Source: Clostridiales bacterium (GTDB taxonomy: Bacteria > Bacillota > Clostridia > Saccharofermentanales > Saccharofermentanaceae). From it: 64,000 nucleotides of DNA. Positions within the stretch are counted from its first letter, which is position 1. Every line of letters begins with the position of its first letter. The position numbers and the translations under genes are program-made. Of the stretch, positions 25,301-33,398 are shown one piece after another. Below the pieces are notes generated by a model. It did not search any database and had not been told where the DNA came from. It saw only the letters and a program-made list of their open reading frames with translations. Location of the stretch: the NCBI GenBank assembly GCA_017428545.1, contig JAFRQR010000034.1:62001-126000 (forward strand), written 5' to 3'.

Positions 25301-26130
25301 ATAAAAGAGATTATGTATCTGCGCTCCGTGCGCAGTTGAAAACACTTCCTTCCAATGATGTGGAGGAGATCGCAAAAGAGTTTGAAGCACACTTCGATAT
25401 CGGCGTTTCCGAGGGAAAGACCGAGGAAGAGATCGCAGCCAAGCTGGGTTCTCCGGAAGAAGTGGCACAGATCTATCTTTCTGATACGGTTCCGGGCTTT
25501 GATGTTGCTGCTGCGGCAAATGCGGCAAACGCACCACAGTTCCCGATCATCCCGATCAAGACGGGTTGGGTCCTCGGCCGAGGCGTCGGACCTCAGACGA
25601 TCGCCGGTTTCTGTGATCCGGCATCAGCCAAGCCGGTAGTCAACAGCGCTCCCAAGAAGGAGCCGGAAGGCTACAAGTTCGCCCACACCGGTGCAAAAGC
25701 AAAAGAAGAGTATGTAAACGTCGGACCGCAGGGGAAAAAGCAGGTCGATCTTCCGGATTATTCCATGTATCCGGCACAGGACCCCAATAGACAGAGATCC
25801 GAAAAGAAGGAACATAACCTCGCATTTGCGATCCTGTTCACGATCTTCGTATTTATTCCGGTATGGCTCATCGCACTGGCGGTCCTTCTGCTTTTGATCG
25901 CGACCCCGATCCTTACCGGTGTCATCGCCGGAGTGCTGTTCTGCTGGGCAGCGTCTCTTTCGACAGCCGTTGCCGGTACGATCTGCCTGGGGATCAGCCT
26001 GGTCTTCGCGGCGATCGCAGAGCTCTTCGTGGCATACTTTGCAGCCAAGGGATTTATCCTCGGAACGATCGCTTATTTCCGCTATATCTTTAAGATCAAC
26101 GGAAACAGCGCGAAAGGAGGCAACGCATGA
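25297..26130 (+). CDS. HAAS/DUF1700 domain membrane protein
   Basis: A 277-residue protein. Residues 1-65 form a HAAS (DUF1700) helical domain (KRDYVSALRAQLKTLPSNDVEEI, with the LGSPEEVAQIY motif). A ~100-residue hydrophilic linker follows, then three TM segments from about 173 to 265. Genes of this kind sit after PadR regulators and are thought to act with them in signalling. Start and stop are both overlapped (ATGA) by neighbours. Confidence 0.85.
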   Translation: MNKRDYVSALRAQLKTLPSNDVEEIAKEFEAHFDIGVSEGKTEEEIAAKLGSPEEVAQIYLSDTVPGFDVAAAANAANAPQFPIIPIKTGWVLGRGVGPQTIAGFCDPASAKPVVNSAPKKEPEGYKFAHTGAKAKEEYVNVGPQGKKQVDLPDYSMYPAQDPNRQRSEKKEHNLAFAILFTIFVFIPVWLIALAVLLLLIATPILTGVIAGVLFCWAASLSTAVAGTICLGISLVFAAIAELFVAYFAAKGFILGTIAYFRYIFKINGNSAKGGNA

Positions 26131-26531
26131 AAAACAGAACTGCTATCGCAATCGTGATCATGGTCGCGTGCTTCGCGATGTCAATGGTCTTCCTTTTCAT
26201 CAGTGCAGGATTTTATATGATCAGCGGTACAAAAGAACTTGCCGACCGCATCCGTGATAACCGCTGGGATGATCTCCCTCCGAAGATCGAGTTCATCACC
26301 GTGGATGATGACAGCGTCGTCGTAGACCTTCCGGGTCTGGACGTGCTCGTAGATGATGCAGGTGTCGATGTAAACGTATTCGGTATCCACGTCGATCTCC
26401 GTGATGAAGACGATATCGAGGCGAAAGAAAAGAAGGAAAAGGAAGAGTCCAAGGAAAAGAAATCCGAGTCCCAAAAGGACGGTAAGGACGAGAAAAAGGA
26501 TAAGAAGAAAGGCGACGCTAAAAAGGGTTAA
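26127..26531 (+). CDS. Small membrane-anchored protein with Lys/Glu-rich tail
   Basis: A 134-residue protein with one N-terminal TM segment (TAIAIVIMVACFAMSMVFLFIS), a short middle region rich in V and D (VDLPGLDVLVDDAGVDV), and a tail of about 35 residues made almost wholly of K, E, D and S. In similar operons this place is taken by a DUF4097 adhesin-like protein; this protein is far shorter and could be a cut-down version. Confidence 0.7.
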   Translation: MKNRTAIAIVIMVACFAMSMVFLFISAGFYMISGTKELADRIRDNRWDDLPPKIEFITVDDDSVVVDLPGLDVLVDDAGVDVNVFGIHVDLRDEDDIEAKEKKEKEESKEKKSESQKDGKDEKKDKKKGDAKKG

Positions 26532-26597
26532 AACTGAAACAGGACACTTCAGACGATGACCTTTAAGCATTGCCGGAAAAAGAAACTGGATTGAAGA

Positions 26598-26629
26598 AAC
26601 GCGTGCCGGGAGACCGGGGCGCGTTTTTT
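26598..26629 (+). terminator. Terminator of the PadR operon (left repeat)
   Basis: AACGCG...CGCGTT stem followed by TTTTTTC; the sequence recurs at 30028-30060. In the other direction it can also end the leftward lyase transcript. Confidence 0.8.
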
Positions 26630-26633
26630 CATT
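26602..26633 (+). repeat. Direct repeat flanking the lyase island, left copy
   Basis: CGTGCCGGGAGAC, one extra C, then GGGGCGCGTTTTTTCATT. Identical to 30032-30062 except for that one base. Confidence 0.75.
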
Positions 26634-26651
26634 TCAGACAGTTCTGCCTTA

Positions 26652-29540
26652 TCAGATATATGCCTCTGCTTCTTTGTGATATAAATACAGTGCTTTTACC
26701 AGATTGGGCAATGTTTCATCCTCATGATTTCTGCTGACGCAATTCGCGATATAGTTCAGAGCACAATATCTGACCATGCCCTCGTTTTCTCCGCAGATGA
26801 CCTTCATTTCGAAAACCTCGTCGAGGTCGGAAGCCAGGATTCCCCGGATCCGCACGACCTGGTAATCATTCACTTTCGCAATCTCCAGCTTATTGCTGTG
26901 ATCGCAGGAGAAGGTCAGCTCCTCACTGCTTGTGAAATACAAAGAAAGAGTTGTCTCCGAGTTAAGAGAGAGCGTCGCACCTTCATAAGTTACCTCCGGG
27001 ATCTGATCCAGGGCAACAGAAGTAGCCGGTGCCGCTGCTTTCAATTCCTGAGCGGAAACGGAATCGAGAACATTGTAATTCTTATATGACGGGTCAATAA
27101 GAGTATCGTCAATATCAAAGTAACACTGGGCCCACGTACAATAGCAGACAAGTGCTTTTACCAAAGGCTCTGCTTTCTTATACTCCGTTTTATCGCTGGT
27201 ATGGGAAAGGATATACTCGGCATACTGCTTCACGGAATAAGAATGCTTCTTGCCGGTTTTTCCGCCATCGACCAGAAGTACATCGATCATCGGCGCGAAG
27301 TCCTTCGCGGCTACCTGGCACTTGAATACATAATAGGTCTTATTTCCATTGGAAACAGTCTTCGCGATGTTTCTATCCTCTCCTGCTTTTTCCTGAACAT
27401 AGACCTTCTGGGTCTCGGTCTTGTCCCCGGAAGGAACAGTAAACTCCACATATGCATCTTCAGAAAGATCTGCCGAAGAAAGATCCATATAGTAATTCAT
27501 TCCGATATCACCGGAAAGACTCAGCGTACAGCCGCACAGGCGTGCGCCGAGGCCCATATCCACCGTCTCATCCTCGGAAGACCATTCGGCAATAGAAGTC
27601 ACAGACGGTGCCCAGGAAGGAGTGTTCTCGCCGTTTTGTAGCGGGATAAACGCCACAGAAATCGTTGTGTCTTTCGTATTCGTCAGATGCACCGAAAGTT
27701 TCCTGAAATCGTTATTAGCCGAAGCGCCCGGTACATTCATGGATGTCGGAAGCGGTTCTGCTTTCATTACGGTGAATTGACCATCCTCGCTAAGAAGCTT
27801 CACAAATAATCTTTCGGAGCCGACGGTTACGATCGCACTTCTTCCGTCAGAAGCAACCTCGATCTGCCCCTTGCTGTGCGCGAACCAGTATATCTCACCC
27901 GGCTCACGAAGAGAGATCTCATCCTGGATGATCACGCATTCTTTGTCCTTGATCATCTTCAGGCCGCGGACCACTTTATCTGCCCCGCTCGGTGCATACG
28001 CTTCGGTCAGGTCCGTGATGGCGTAAGCTTCATTTCCACTTCCGTACCCGGTTATGGGACAGGTTATATTATCCGCCTGGTCAATTCCTTCTGTCGGATT
28101 GATGACCAGTGTATTGTGTCCCTCCGCTTTGATCCGGTATGAATACTTACGGTCCTTAAGATTATAGATTGGTTCATTTCCCACATCCGTAAAGAACCGT
28201 TTTTCGTTTGCTTCGATATAGAACGAGCCCAGATCGAAGTGACCGTGATAATGGTAATCATTTTCGCCGGAATGAAGTGCCGCCACAAGGCCGCTTTTAT
28301 CCCAGGTCGTTCTAAAACTTGCATTAGACGCGCCGACAAATCCCCAGTCGGTTTCTTTATTGATTTCCTCACCGGTCTGTTTGCTCTCGTCGATCCACAG
28401 AACATCCAGATAATTGAAGTCAGGATCTTCAGGAATATATCGAAGGCGTATAGCAGATAACTCCGGTGAATGAAGCTGCTCGCCAAGCCACAGAAAGACT
28501 GCCCACCCGGTATTGCGGTCCACACGGTCATCCCCGAAATTAAAAGCTGTCGGTGTGTTGGAACTCATATAGCGTACAAAATCGGCAGATCTTGCTATGC
28601 CCTCATAATCGGCAAGACCATAGTCGGTCCCTGCTGCACTTTTCAGCGCGGAGGATTGAAGTCCGAGATAATAGGTAGCGTAATCCCAATACCCGAGTCC
28701 CTCTTTATACGTTCCATCCGGTCTGCCATATCCGATACGGACACAGGAATACGCTCTCTTGAACCCATAAGTCAGAACCGAAGCGGCAGTCTCTCTTGCA
28801 TCTTCTTCATCTCCGATAGCAAGGGCCGCCAGATTCGTACCACCGGTGCAGACAAACTGCCAGTTGTCTCCTTCATCAGCCAGATACCAGTAGTATGTGC
28901 GAGAGAATTCTTCTTTATCCTTCGTATAATCCACCATAACCTGTTTCAGGCCTTTTTCGATCATATTGGTTCGGAGAAGCTCCCGCTGTTCCGGGCTCAG
29001 CCAGTGATAGAGCCAATCATAACCATATGCAAAGGCTGTACACATTTCCGCAGTATCCAGGAAATGTTCCGGCATCCAATCCGAGAAAGCACAGGCAGCT
29101 TCCAGATCTGCAAAGGCCTGTTCGGCATATTCTACCTTCCCGAAAATATTGTATGCCAAAGCAAGGGTCGCCACGCCACGCTGTATTTTTTTCGATGTTT
29201 CGAGAAGGTGCCCCTCGCTGTCTAGTTTATACGTTATGGGCTCCTTTTTTCTGGATTTAAGAATATTGTCCGCTTCCCCACGGAGTTCTTCAAGAAGAAT
29301 ACCTGTCACCGTATCTTTTCCTTCTTGTGCTCTCAAGGCCGCAAACTTCTCTTCTGACATGATGATTCTCGGATGCGCATTCATGCCGCTTGTTTCAATG
29401 ATATCGTTGATGAGCTTATCGCCATCAATAAAACTGCCGTAATCATCCGAAGTCAGCCGGCTACTTGCAAAAACGCAAGTCGGCACCATACCGATCAGCA
29501 TTACAAACACCAGAAGTACACTTAACATGGTTTTTTTCAT
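26652..29540 (-). CDS. Secreted heparinase II/III-like polysaccharide lyase with C-terminal repeat domains
   Basis: A 962-residue exported protein. MKKTMLSVLLVFVMLIGMV...VFA is a signal peptide. Residues ~50-380 form an (alpha/alpha) toroid typical of alginate and heparin lyases; ~400-630 form the heparinase II/III-like beta-sandwich, with HYHGHFDLGSFYIEAN and EGHNTLVINP holding probable catalytic or metal-binding His. Residues ~660-960 carry two copies of a domain that ends in LVKAL-Y-type helices, common on Clostridia surface enzymes. GAGGTAGTAGT precedes the ATG. The substrate is an acidic glycan by family; which one cannot be told. Confidence 0.82.
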   Translation of the reverse strand: MKKTMLSVLLVFVMLIGMVPTCVFASSRLTSDDYGSFIDGDKLINDIIETSGMNAHPRIIMSEEKFAALRAQEGKDTVTGILLEELRGEADNILKSRKKEPITYKLDSEGHLLETSKKIQRGVATLALAYNIFGKVEYAEQAFADLEAACAFSDWMPEHFLDTAEMCTAFAYGYDWLYHWLSPEQRELLRTNMIEKGLKQVMVDYTKDKEEFSRTYYWYLADEGDNWQFVCTGGTNLAALAIGDEEDARETAASVLTYGFKRAYSCVRIGYGRPDGTYKEGLGYWDYATYYLGLQSSALKSAAGTDYGLADYEGIARSADFVRYMSSNTPTAFNFGDDRVDRNTGWAVFLWLGEQLHSPELSAIRLRYIPEDPDFNYLDVLWIDESKQTGEEINKETDWGFVGASNASFRTTWDKSGLVAALHSGENDYHYHGHFDLGSFYIEANEKRFFTDVGNEPIYNLKDRKYSYRIKAEGHNTLVINPTEGIDQADNITCPITGYGSGNEAYAITDLTEAYAPSGADKVVRGLKMIKDKECVIIQDEISLREPGEIYWFAHSKGQIEVASDGRSAIVTVGSERLFVKLLSEDGQFTVMKAEPLPTSMNVPGASANNDFRKLSVHLTNTKDTTISVAFIPLQNGENTPSWAPSVTSIAEWSSEDETVDMGLGARLCGCTLSLSGDIGMNYYMDLSSADLSEDAYVEFTVPSGDKTETQKVYVQEKAGEDRNIAKTVSNGNKTYYVFKCQVAAKDFAPMIDVLLVDGGKTGKKHSYSVKQYAEYILSHTSDKTEYKKAEPLVKALVCYCTWAQCYFDIDDTLIDPSYKNYNVLDSVSAQELKAAAPATSVALDQIPEVTYEGATLSLNSETTLSLYFTSSEELTFSCDHSNKLEIAKVNDYQVVRIRGILASDLDEVFEMKVICGENEGMVRYCALNYIANCVSRNHEDETLPNLVKALYLYHKEAEAYI

Positions 29541-29585
29541 ACTACTACCTCAATACCTGAATCCGCGAAAACATGTGCTGATGTT

Positions 29586-29699
29586 TCAGCCTTTGTCTAA
29601 TTCGCGAAGCTCGTTTTCTTCCCATTCCGAGCTTGTGATGACATCGCAGCTTTCAAACTGAATCATTTCAATTTCGATTCTTGCGTATTCTTCCCTCAT
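29586..29699 (-). CDS. 37-residue peptide upstream of the lyase
   Basis: A 114-base frame read toward the lyase gene, with AGAGG eight bases before the ATG and a 45-base gap to the lyase. The peptide is acidic and has the core IEMIQFESCDVITSS, then EWEENELRE. In my memory of Clostridia genomes, short proteins with an IEVIxFExEDVITTS-like core are frequent and unexplained; that comparison is not checked. The pattern of a good RBS, a constrained sequence and a place before a secreted enzyme supports a real gene. It could be a precursor peptide or a leader. Confidence 0.55.
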   Translation of the reverse strand: MREEYARIEIEMIQFESCDVITSSEWEENELRELDKG

Positions 29700-30031
29700 T
29701 TTCTTTTCCTCTTGTTTATATATAATTTGTCAGTGGGCATTACCGAAATAAAACCCGGCAATAGTATCCGAAAGCAGACCGGGAATGGCGCGATACTGAC
29801 GCTCCGACATCGATAAGTTCTTTTGCAGAATATGGAAAACAAAAGATTAACTAAGATTGCAGCTGTCAGTTGAACGATACACCATCTTTGGAGATTCGCT
29901 AAAGTGTATCAAGTTAACTTTTTGAGTGTCAATAGTTTTTGTGGTCGTTTACTGTATTGTAAGAAAATTGACTTTAATAACCATATTCTCCGCGGAATAT
30001 ATAATATAAAAGTAATACTGATAGTAATAAA
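29700..30031 (-). other. AT-rich intergenic region upstream of the lyase operon
   Basis: No gene is supported here. A TATATA run near 29717-29724 may be the -10 of the leftward peptide-lyase operon. A stem-loop with arms GATACAC/GTGTATC lies at 29876-29910. The stretch is visibly more AT-rich than the rest of the window. Confidence 0.5.
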
Positions 30032-30062
30032 CGTGCCGGGAGACGGGGCGCGTTTTTTCATT
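30032..30062 (+). repeat. Direct repeat flanking the lyase island, right copy (orphan terminator)
   Basis: Near-identical to 26602-26633. It still folds as a terminator (AACGTGCC/GGCGCGTT then TTTTTT) but has no rightward gene before it. Confidence 0.75.
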
Positions 30063-30101
30063 CATCTTTAGAAACGATACTTCTTTATATATAGAAAACT
30101 A

Positions 30102-30130
30102 TTGACATTGAAAAAATTTGCACGCATAAT
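30102..30130 (+). promoter_or_regulatory. Promoter of the T-box/paaK unit
   Basis: TTGACA and CATAAT with a 17-base spacer. Transcription should start near 30137, just before the T-box. Confidence 0.85.
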
Positions 30131-30136
30131 CTGCTT

Positions 30137-30442
30137 ATCAGAAAAATGCACTGACGGAGAAGAGTAGCGGTCAGAGGTCGTACAGGGCGTGCGGGCGGAA
30201 GAATTGAGAGCCTGCATACGAAAGAAGATCAGTCGAAGTTCCCTCCCGAGCAGATCTGCAGAACGCAGGTGTTTCCTGTAAGTAGGTGGATACGGATGAG
30301 CCCGCCGTTACTTGGGGCAGGGACTGATAGGTCCTGATGAGCGCGAGTGCTTTTCAAGAAGAAAAGGCTCGAAAATGGGTGGTACCGCGAGATAAGATAT
30401 TTCGTCCCATTGCTGTTGGATAGACGGCAATGGGACTTTTTG
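30137..30442 (+). promoter_or_regulatory. T-box leader, probable Phe (UUC) specifier
   Basis: The T-box motif GGGTGGTACCGCG is at 30377-30389. It can pair with TCGTCCCA (30402-30409) as antiterminator, in competition with the terminator GTCCCATTGC.../GCAATGGGAC plus TTTTT at 30404-30442. Stem I begins with GGAGAAGAGTA and its 3' side reads GAAGTTCCCTCCCGAGC. By position relative to the closing GAGC, the specifier is TTC at 30239-30241. Uncharged tRNA-Phe would then allow reading into paaK. The T-box call is firm; the codon is less certain, as a purine normally follows the specifier. Confidence 0.9.
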
Positions 30443-30476
30443 TTGCCGTCAGAGATGCGAAAGGCAGGTATGTAAA

Positions 30477-31799
30477 ATGAGAAGAGAAGTGAACTCCTGG
30501 ATCTACGATCCTAAAGCCGAGTGCATGTCGGACGACGAGCGCGCAAAGGTGCAGAGTGAGCGCCTGATCAAGTGCGTCAACCGCATGTGGGAACATGTGC
30601 CGTACTACAGAAAGCGCATGGAAGAAAAGGGTGTAGAGCCCGGCGACATCAAGAGCGTCGCGGATCTTCCGAAACTCCCTTTCACTGATAAATTCGATTT
30701 CCGAGATAACTATCCGTTCGGAACACTGGCGGTTCCGAGATCGGAACTGGTCCGTGTACATGCTTCTTCCGGTACGACCGGAAAGATGAAGGTCGTAGGT
30801 TATACAGCAAATGACGTCGAACTTTGGAACTCCGTTCTCTGCCGTTCGATGGCAAGATCCGGTGTGCAAAAGGGCGACCTCGTACACATTGCGTATGGTT
30901 ACGGTCTCTTCACCGGAGGTCTTGGTCCGCACTTCGCTTGTGCAAAACTCGGTGCGACAGCGATCCCGGTATCCGGCGGTAACACGGCAAGACAGATCAC
31001 GATCCTCCGTGAGTGGAAGCCGGAAGTCCTGATGTGCACTCCGACATATGCGCTGCATATTGCCGACCAGCTCGAAGCAGCCGGCATCGACAAGAGTGAA
31101 CTCAACCTCCGCTGCGGTATCTTCGGTGCAGAGGCATGGACGATCGAGATGAGAGATCAAATCGAAGAAAAGCTCGGTCTTCGTGCATTCGATATCTATG
31201 GTCTTACGGAGATCTGCGGACCGGGTGTAGGATGTTCCTGCGACAAGTCCGATCTGATCCACATCGAAGCAGACCACTTCATTCCGGAGATCGTGGATCC
31301 GGAGACAGGTGAGCCGCTTCCGGACGGAGAACTCGGTGAACTCGTATTCTCTTCCATCTCCAAGGAAGGCGTACCGCTCCTGCGCTATAACACTCACGAC
31401 CTGACACGCCTTTACCACGGTAAGTGCGAATGCGGACGTACCACCCCGAAGATCGAGAAGGTAACCGGACGTGCCGATGACATGATGATCATCCGCGGCG
31501 TAAACGTATTCCCGTCTCAGATCGAAGCTGTTCTTCTTGCGCACAGTGAGGTCGAGCCGCACTACATGATCTATCTCGATCGTGCACAGAACCTCGACAG
31601 AATGACCGTCAAGGTCGAGATGACACCTTCTTTCTTCTCCGACTCCATCCGTGAGATCGAAAAGACGGAGAGAATGCTTGAAGGCGAGATCGCATCCATG
31701 ACCGGTATCCACGCGAAGATCAAGCTCTGTGAGCCGAGAAGTCTTCCGAGATCCGAGGGAAAGATGAAGCGAGTCATCGACGAGCGTTTCAGCAAATAA
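30477..31799 (+). CDS. paaK: Phenylacetate-CoA ligase
   Basis: A 440-residue AMP-forming ligase that activates aryl acetates to CoA thioesters. The ATP motif is SSGTTGKMKV (~99-108); other family blocks are YGLTEICGPG, YNTHDLTRL and GRADDMMIIRGVNVFPSQIE. Anaerobes use such enzymes to reclaim phenylacetate or indoleacetate, which a ferredoxin oxidoreductase then carboxylates to the 2-oxo acid for Phe or Trp synthesis. The T-box leader agrees with that anabolic role. It stands alone, with its own promoter and terminator. Codon choice is strongly biased, suggesting high expression. Confidence 0.92.
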   Translation: MRREVNSWIYDPKAECMSDDERAKVQSERLIKCVNRMWEHVPYYRKRMEEKGVEPGDIKSVADLPKLPFTDKFDFRDNYPFGTLAVPRSELVRVHASSGTTGKMKVVGYTANDVELWNSVLCRSMARSGVQKGDLVHIAYGYGLFTGGLGPHFACAKLGATAIPVSGGNTARQITILREWKPEVLMCTPTYALHIADQLEAAGIDKSELNLRCGIFGAEAWTIEMRDQIEEKLGLRAFDIYGLTEICGPGVGCSCDKSDLIHIEADHFIPEIVDPETGEPLPDGELGELVFSSISKEGVPLLRYNTHDLTRLYHGKCECGRTTPKIEKVTGRADDMMIIRGVNVFPSQIEAVLLAHSEVEPHYMIYLDRAQNLDRMTVKVEMTPSFFSDSIREIEKTERMLEGEIASMTGIHAKIKLCEPRSLPRSEGKMKRVIDERFSK

Positions 31800-31810
31800 A
31801 CTCGATTAAA

Positions 31811-31887
31811 AGAGAAACAAATAAGCTCCTTGCGGTTCAGACAGTTTGCTGAAGCAAAACTCACCGCTCGGAGCTTTTTGTTTCTCT
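31811..31887 (+). terminator. Structured terminator element, copy B
   Basis: Outer stem AGAGAAACAAATAAGCTCC with GGAGCTTTTTGTTTCTCT. The insert is homologous to copy A (18982-19058): inner hairpin GTTTGC-TGAA-GCAAAAC and the second stem now GCGGT/ACCGC, so two base pairs have changed on both sides. Confidence 0.8.
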
Positions 31888-31896
31888 TCTTTTACC

Positions 31897-31945
31897 TTGT
31901 TTGCTGAAATGCTCTTTTGAGGGCAAACTCGTCGCTCGGAGAGGT
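31897..31945 (+). repeat. Degenerate third copy of the terminator insert
   Basis: GTTTGC-TGAAATGC...GAGG-GCAAAC followed by TCGTCGCTCGGAGAGG matches the 3' half of copies A and B, with an enlarged inner loop and no matching 5' strand. The region from 31946 to 32152 holds a hairpin CATTTGCAGA-CGGT-TCTGCAAATG (31993-32016) and no gene. Confidence 0.55.
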
Positions 31946-32152
31946 TCCCTTTCTTTTGTCAGGTTTGATTCGCGCTTGCAATTAGACGGGTGCATTTGCA
32001 GACGGTTCTGCAAATGAGTCGGGCTATTTCGGTGGCGGTAACCTCGAATATAAATTGAAGTAAAGTTATAATGATAATTGTTCGGGGATATCGGAGCGGT
32101 TTTTTATCAGCTCTTTATTTGATGCACCATGCGTGTGAAAGGAGCAAGGGAA

Positions 32153-33394
32153 ATGGCAACACTATGTAAGAACTGCAGTCATGCCTTGATCTACGATCCG
32201 GGTATTAAAATGATGTTGTGCACATCGTGTGGAAGTACTTTTAAAGCGGAAGAGGTAGAATCCGAAGCGAAGAAGTACAGGGAAGATGAACGTGTCAGTA
32301 GCCGTGGTGAGATCTATGGTGATGATAACGAAGGAGTCGTTGAAAAATTTCTCGAGAACTATATCTACACCTGCAGTGAGTGCGGTGGCGAGATCGTGAT
32401 CCACGGATCCGAAGCATCCACGAAGTGTGTTTTCTGCGGAAACGCGAACGTTGTATTCTCGCGTGTCTCAAAGGAGAAAATGCCGGACCTCATTATCCCG
32501 TTTTCCATAACGAAAGAGCGGGCACTCAGCGCGATTCGGGAGAAGATCGCGCATTCTATTTTCGTCCCGACGGCGATCAAGAATTTCCAGCCGGAAGATG
32601 TGCGCGGCATCTATCTTCCATACTGGATCGTTGAGACGGAGTATCAGGGATCCTGCCGTATCTCCAGCAAAGTGTCTTCGGGTAAATACACCAAGACGGT
32701 CTACACGAGCAAAAGAGGAAATCTTCACATGAAGAACTTCCCGGTCGACGGGTGCGCGATCCTCTCCAATGAGAGCTCCTCACGACTGGAACCTTTCAAT
32801 ACTTCCGCCATGATCCCCTTTGATGAGGATTATCTTCTCGGCTTCTATTCAAATGCTTCCGATATCACCTATGACGAGCTGTGGAGGGTGGCGGGAGGCC
32901 GCGCGCATGAGATCTTCACGGAAGCTGCATTGAATGGAGTAAGGGGTTCTTCTCCTAAAATCGAATCGGAATCGCATACTGCCTCTGTCCCGAACACATA
33001 TAAGTACGCGATGTTCCCGGTGTGGTTCGTCACCTTTACATACGAGGGGACACATAACACCATTCTGGTCAACGGTCAGACCGGCAAGGTCGTTTGCGGA
33101 CTTCCCTGGAGAAAAACCCTTTTCTGGGCGATGACGATCGGAATCGGTATTGCGCTGGCATTTCTGTCCTATTTCCTGTTCAAGGAGTTGTTTACAGTGA
33201 TCTTTGAAATGGACTCGGGCAGCAGCTCAAGCAGCTCGAGCAGCGGCGGAAGAGGCAAGGGCATTGTCATGATCGCTGTCGGTATCTTTACGCTGTTTGC
33301 TACAGGGGCCAAAAAGATGAAAAAGGTGATCAGGCAGATCGAGCTGACACAGTCCGGTAAAACATTTAACTTCGTAAAGAAGAGACAGGAGTAG
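32153..33394 (+). CDS. Double zinc-ribbon protein with C-terminal TM segments
   Basis: A 413-residue protein. The ATG follows GAAAGGAGCAAGGGAA. Two ribbons are seen: CKNCSHAL...CTSCGSTF (~5-30) and CSECGGEI...CVFCGNAN (~79-106). A middle domain (IIPFSITKERALSAIREKI, YLPYWIVETEYQG) of the type found in TFIIB-like zinc-ribbon proteins of Clostridia follows. Two TM segments are near the C terminus, separated by a serine run of eight. Function unknown; it probably sits at the membrane with the ribbons in the cytoplasm. Confidence 0.72.
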   Translation: MATLCKNCSHALIYDPGIKMMLCTSCGSTFKAEEVESEAKKYREDERVSSRGEIYGDDNEGVVEKFLENYIYTCSECGGEIVIHGSEASTKCVFCGNANVVFSRVSKEKMPDLIIPFSITKERALSAIREKIAHSIFVPTAIKNFQPEDVRGIYLPYWIVETEYQGSCRISSKVSSGKYTKTVYTSKRGNLHMKNFPVDGCAILSNESSSRLEPFNTSAMIPFDEDYLLGFYSNASDITYDELWRVAGGRAHEIFTEAALNGVRGSSPKIESESHTASVPNTYKYAMFPVWFVTFTYEGTHNTILVNGQTGKVVCGLPWRKTLFWAMTIGIGIALAFLSYFLFKELFTVIFEMDSGSSSSSSSSGGRGKGIVMIAVGIFTLFATGAKKMKKVIRQIELTQSGKTFNFVKKRQE

Positions 33395-33398
33395 GGAA

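Noticed and set aside
30354..31712. 452-codon leftward open frame opposite paaK
   Set aside because: Shadow frame, rich in Asp/Arg/His as expected for antisense of biased codons; paaK is certain.
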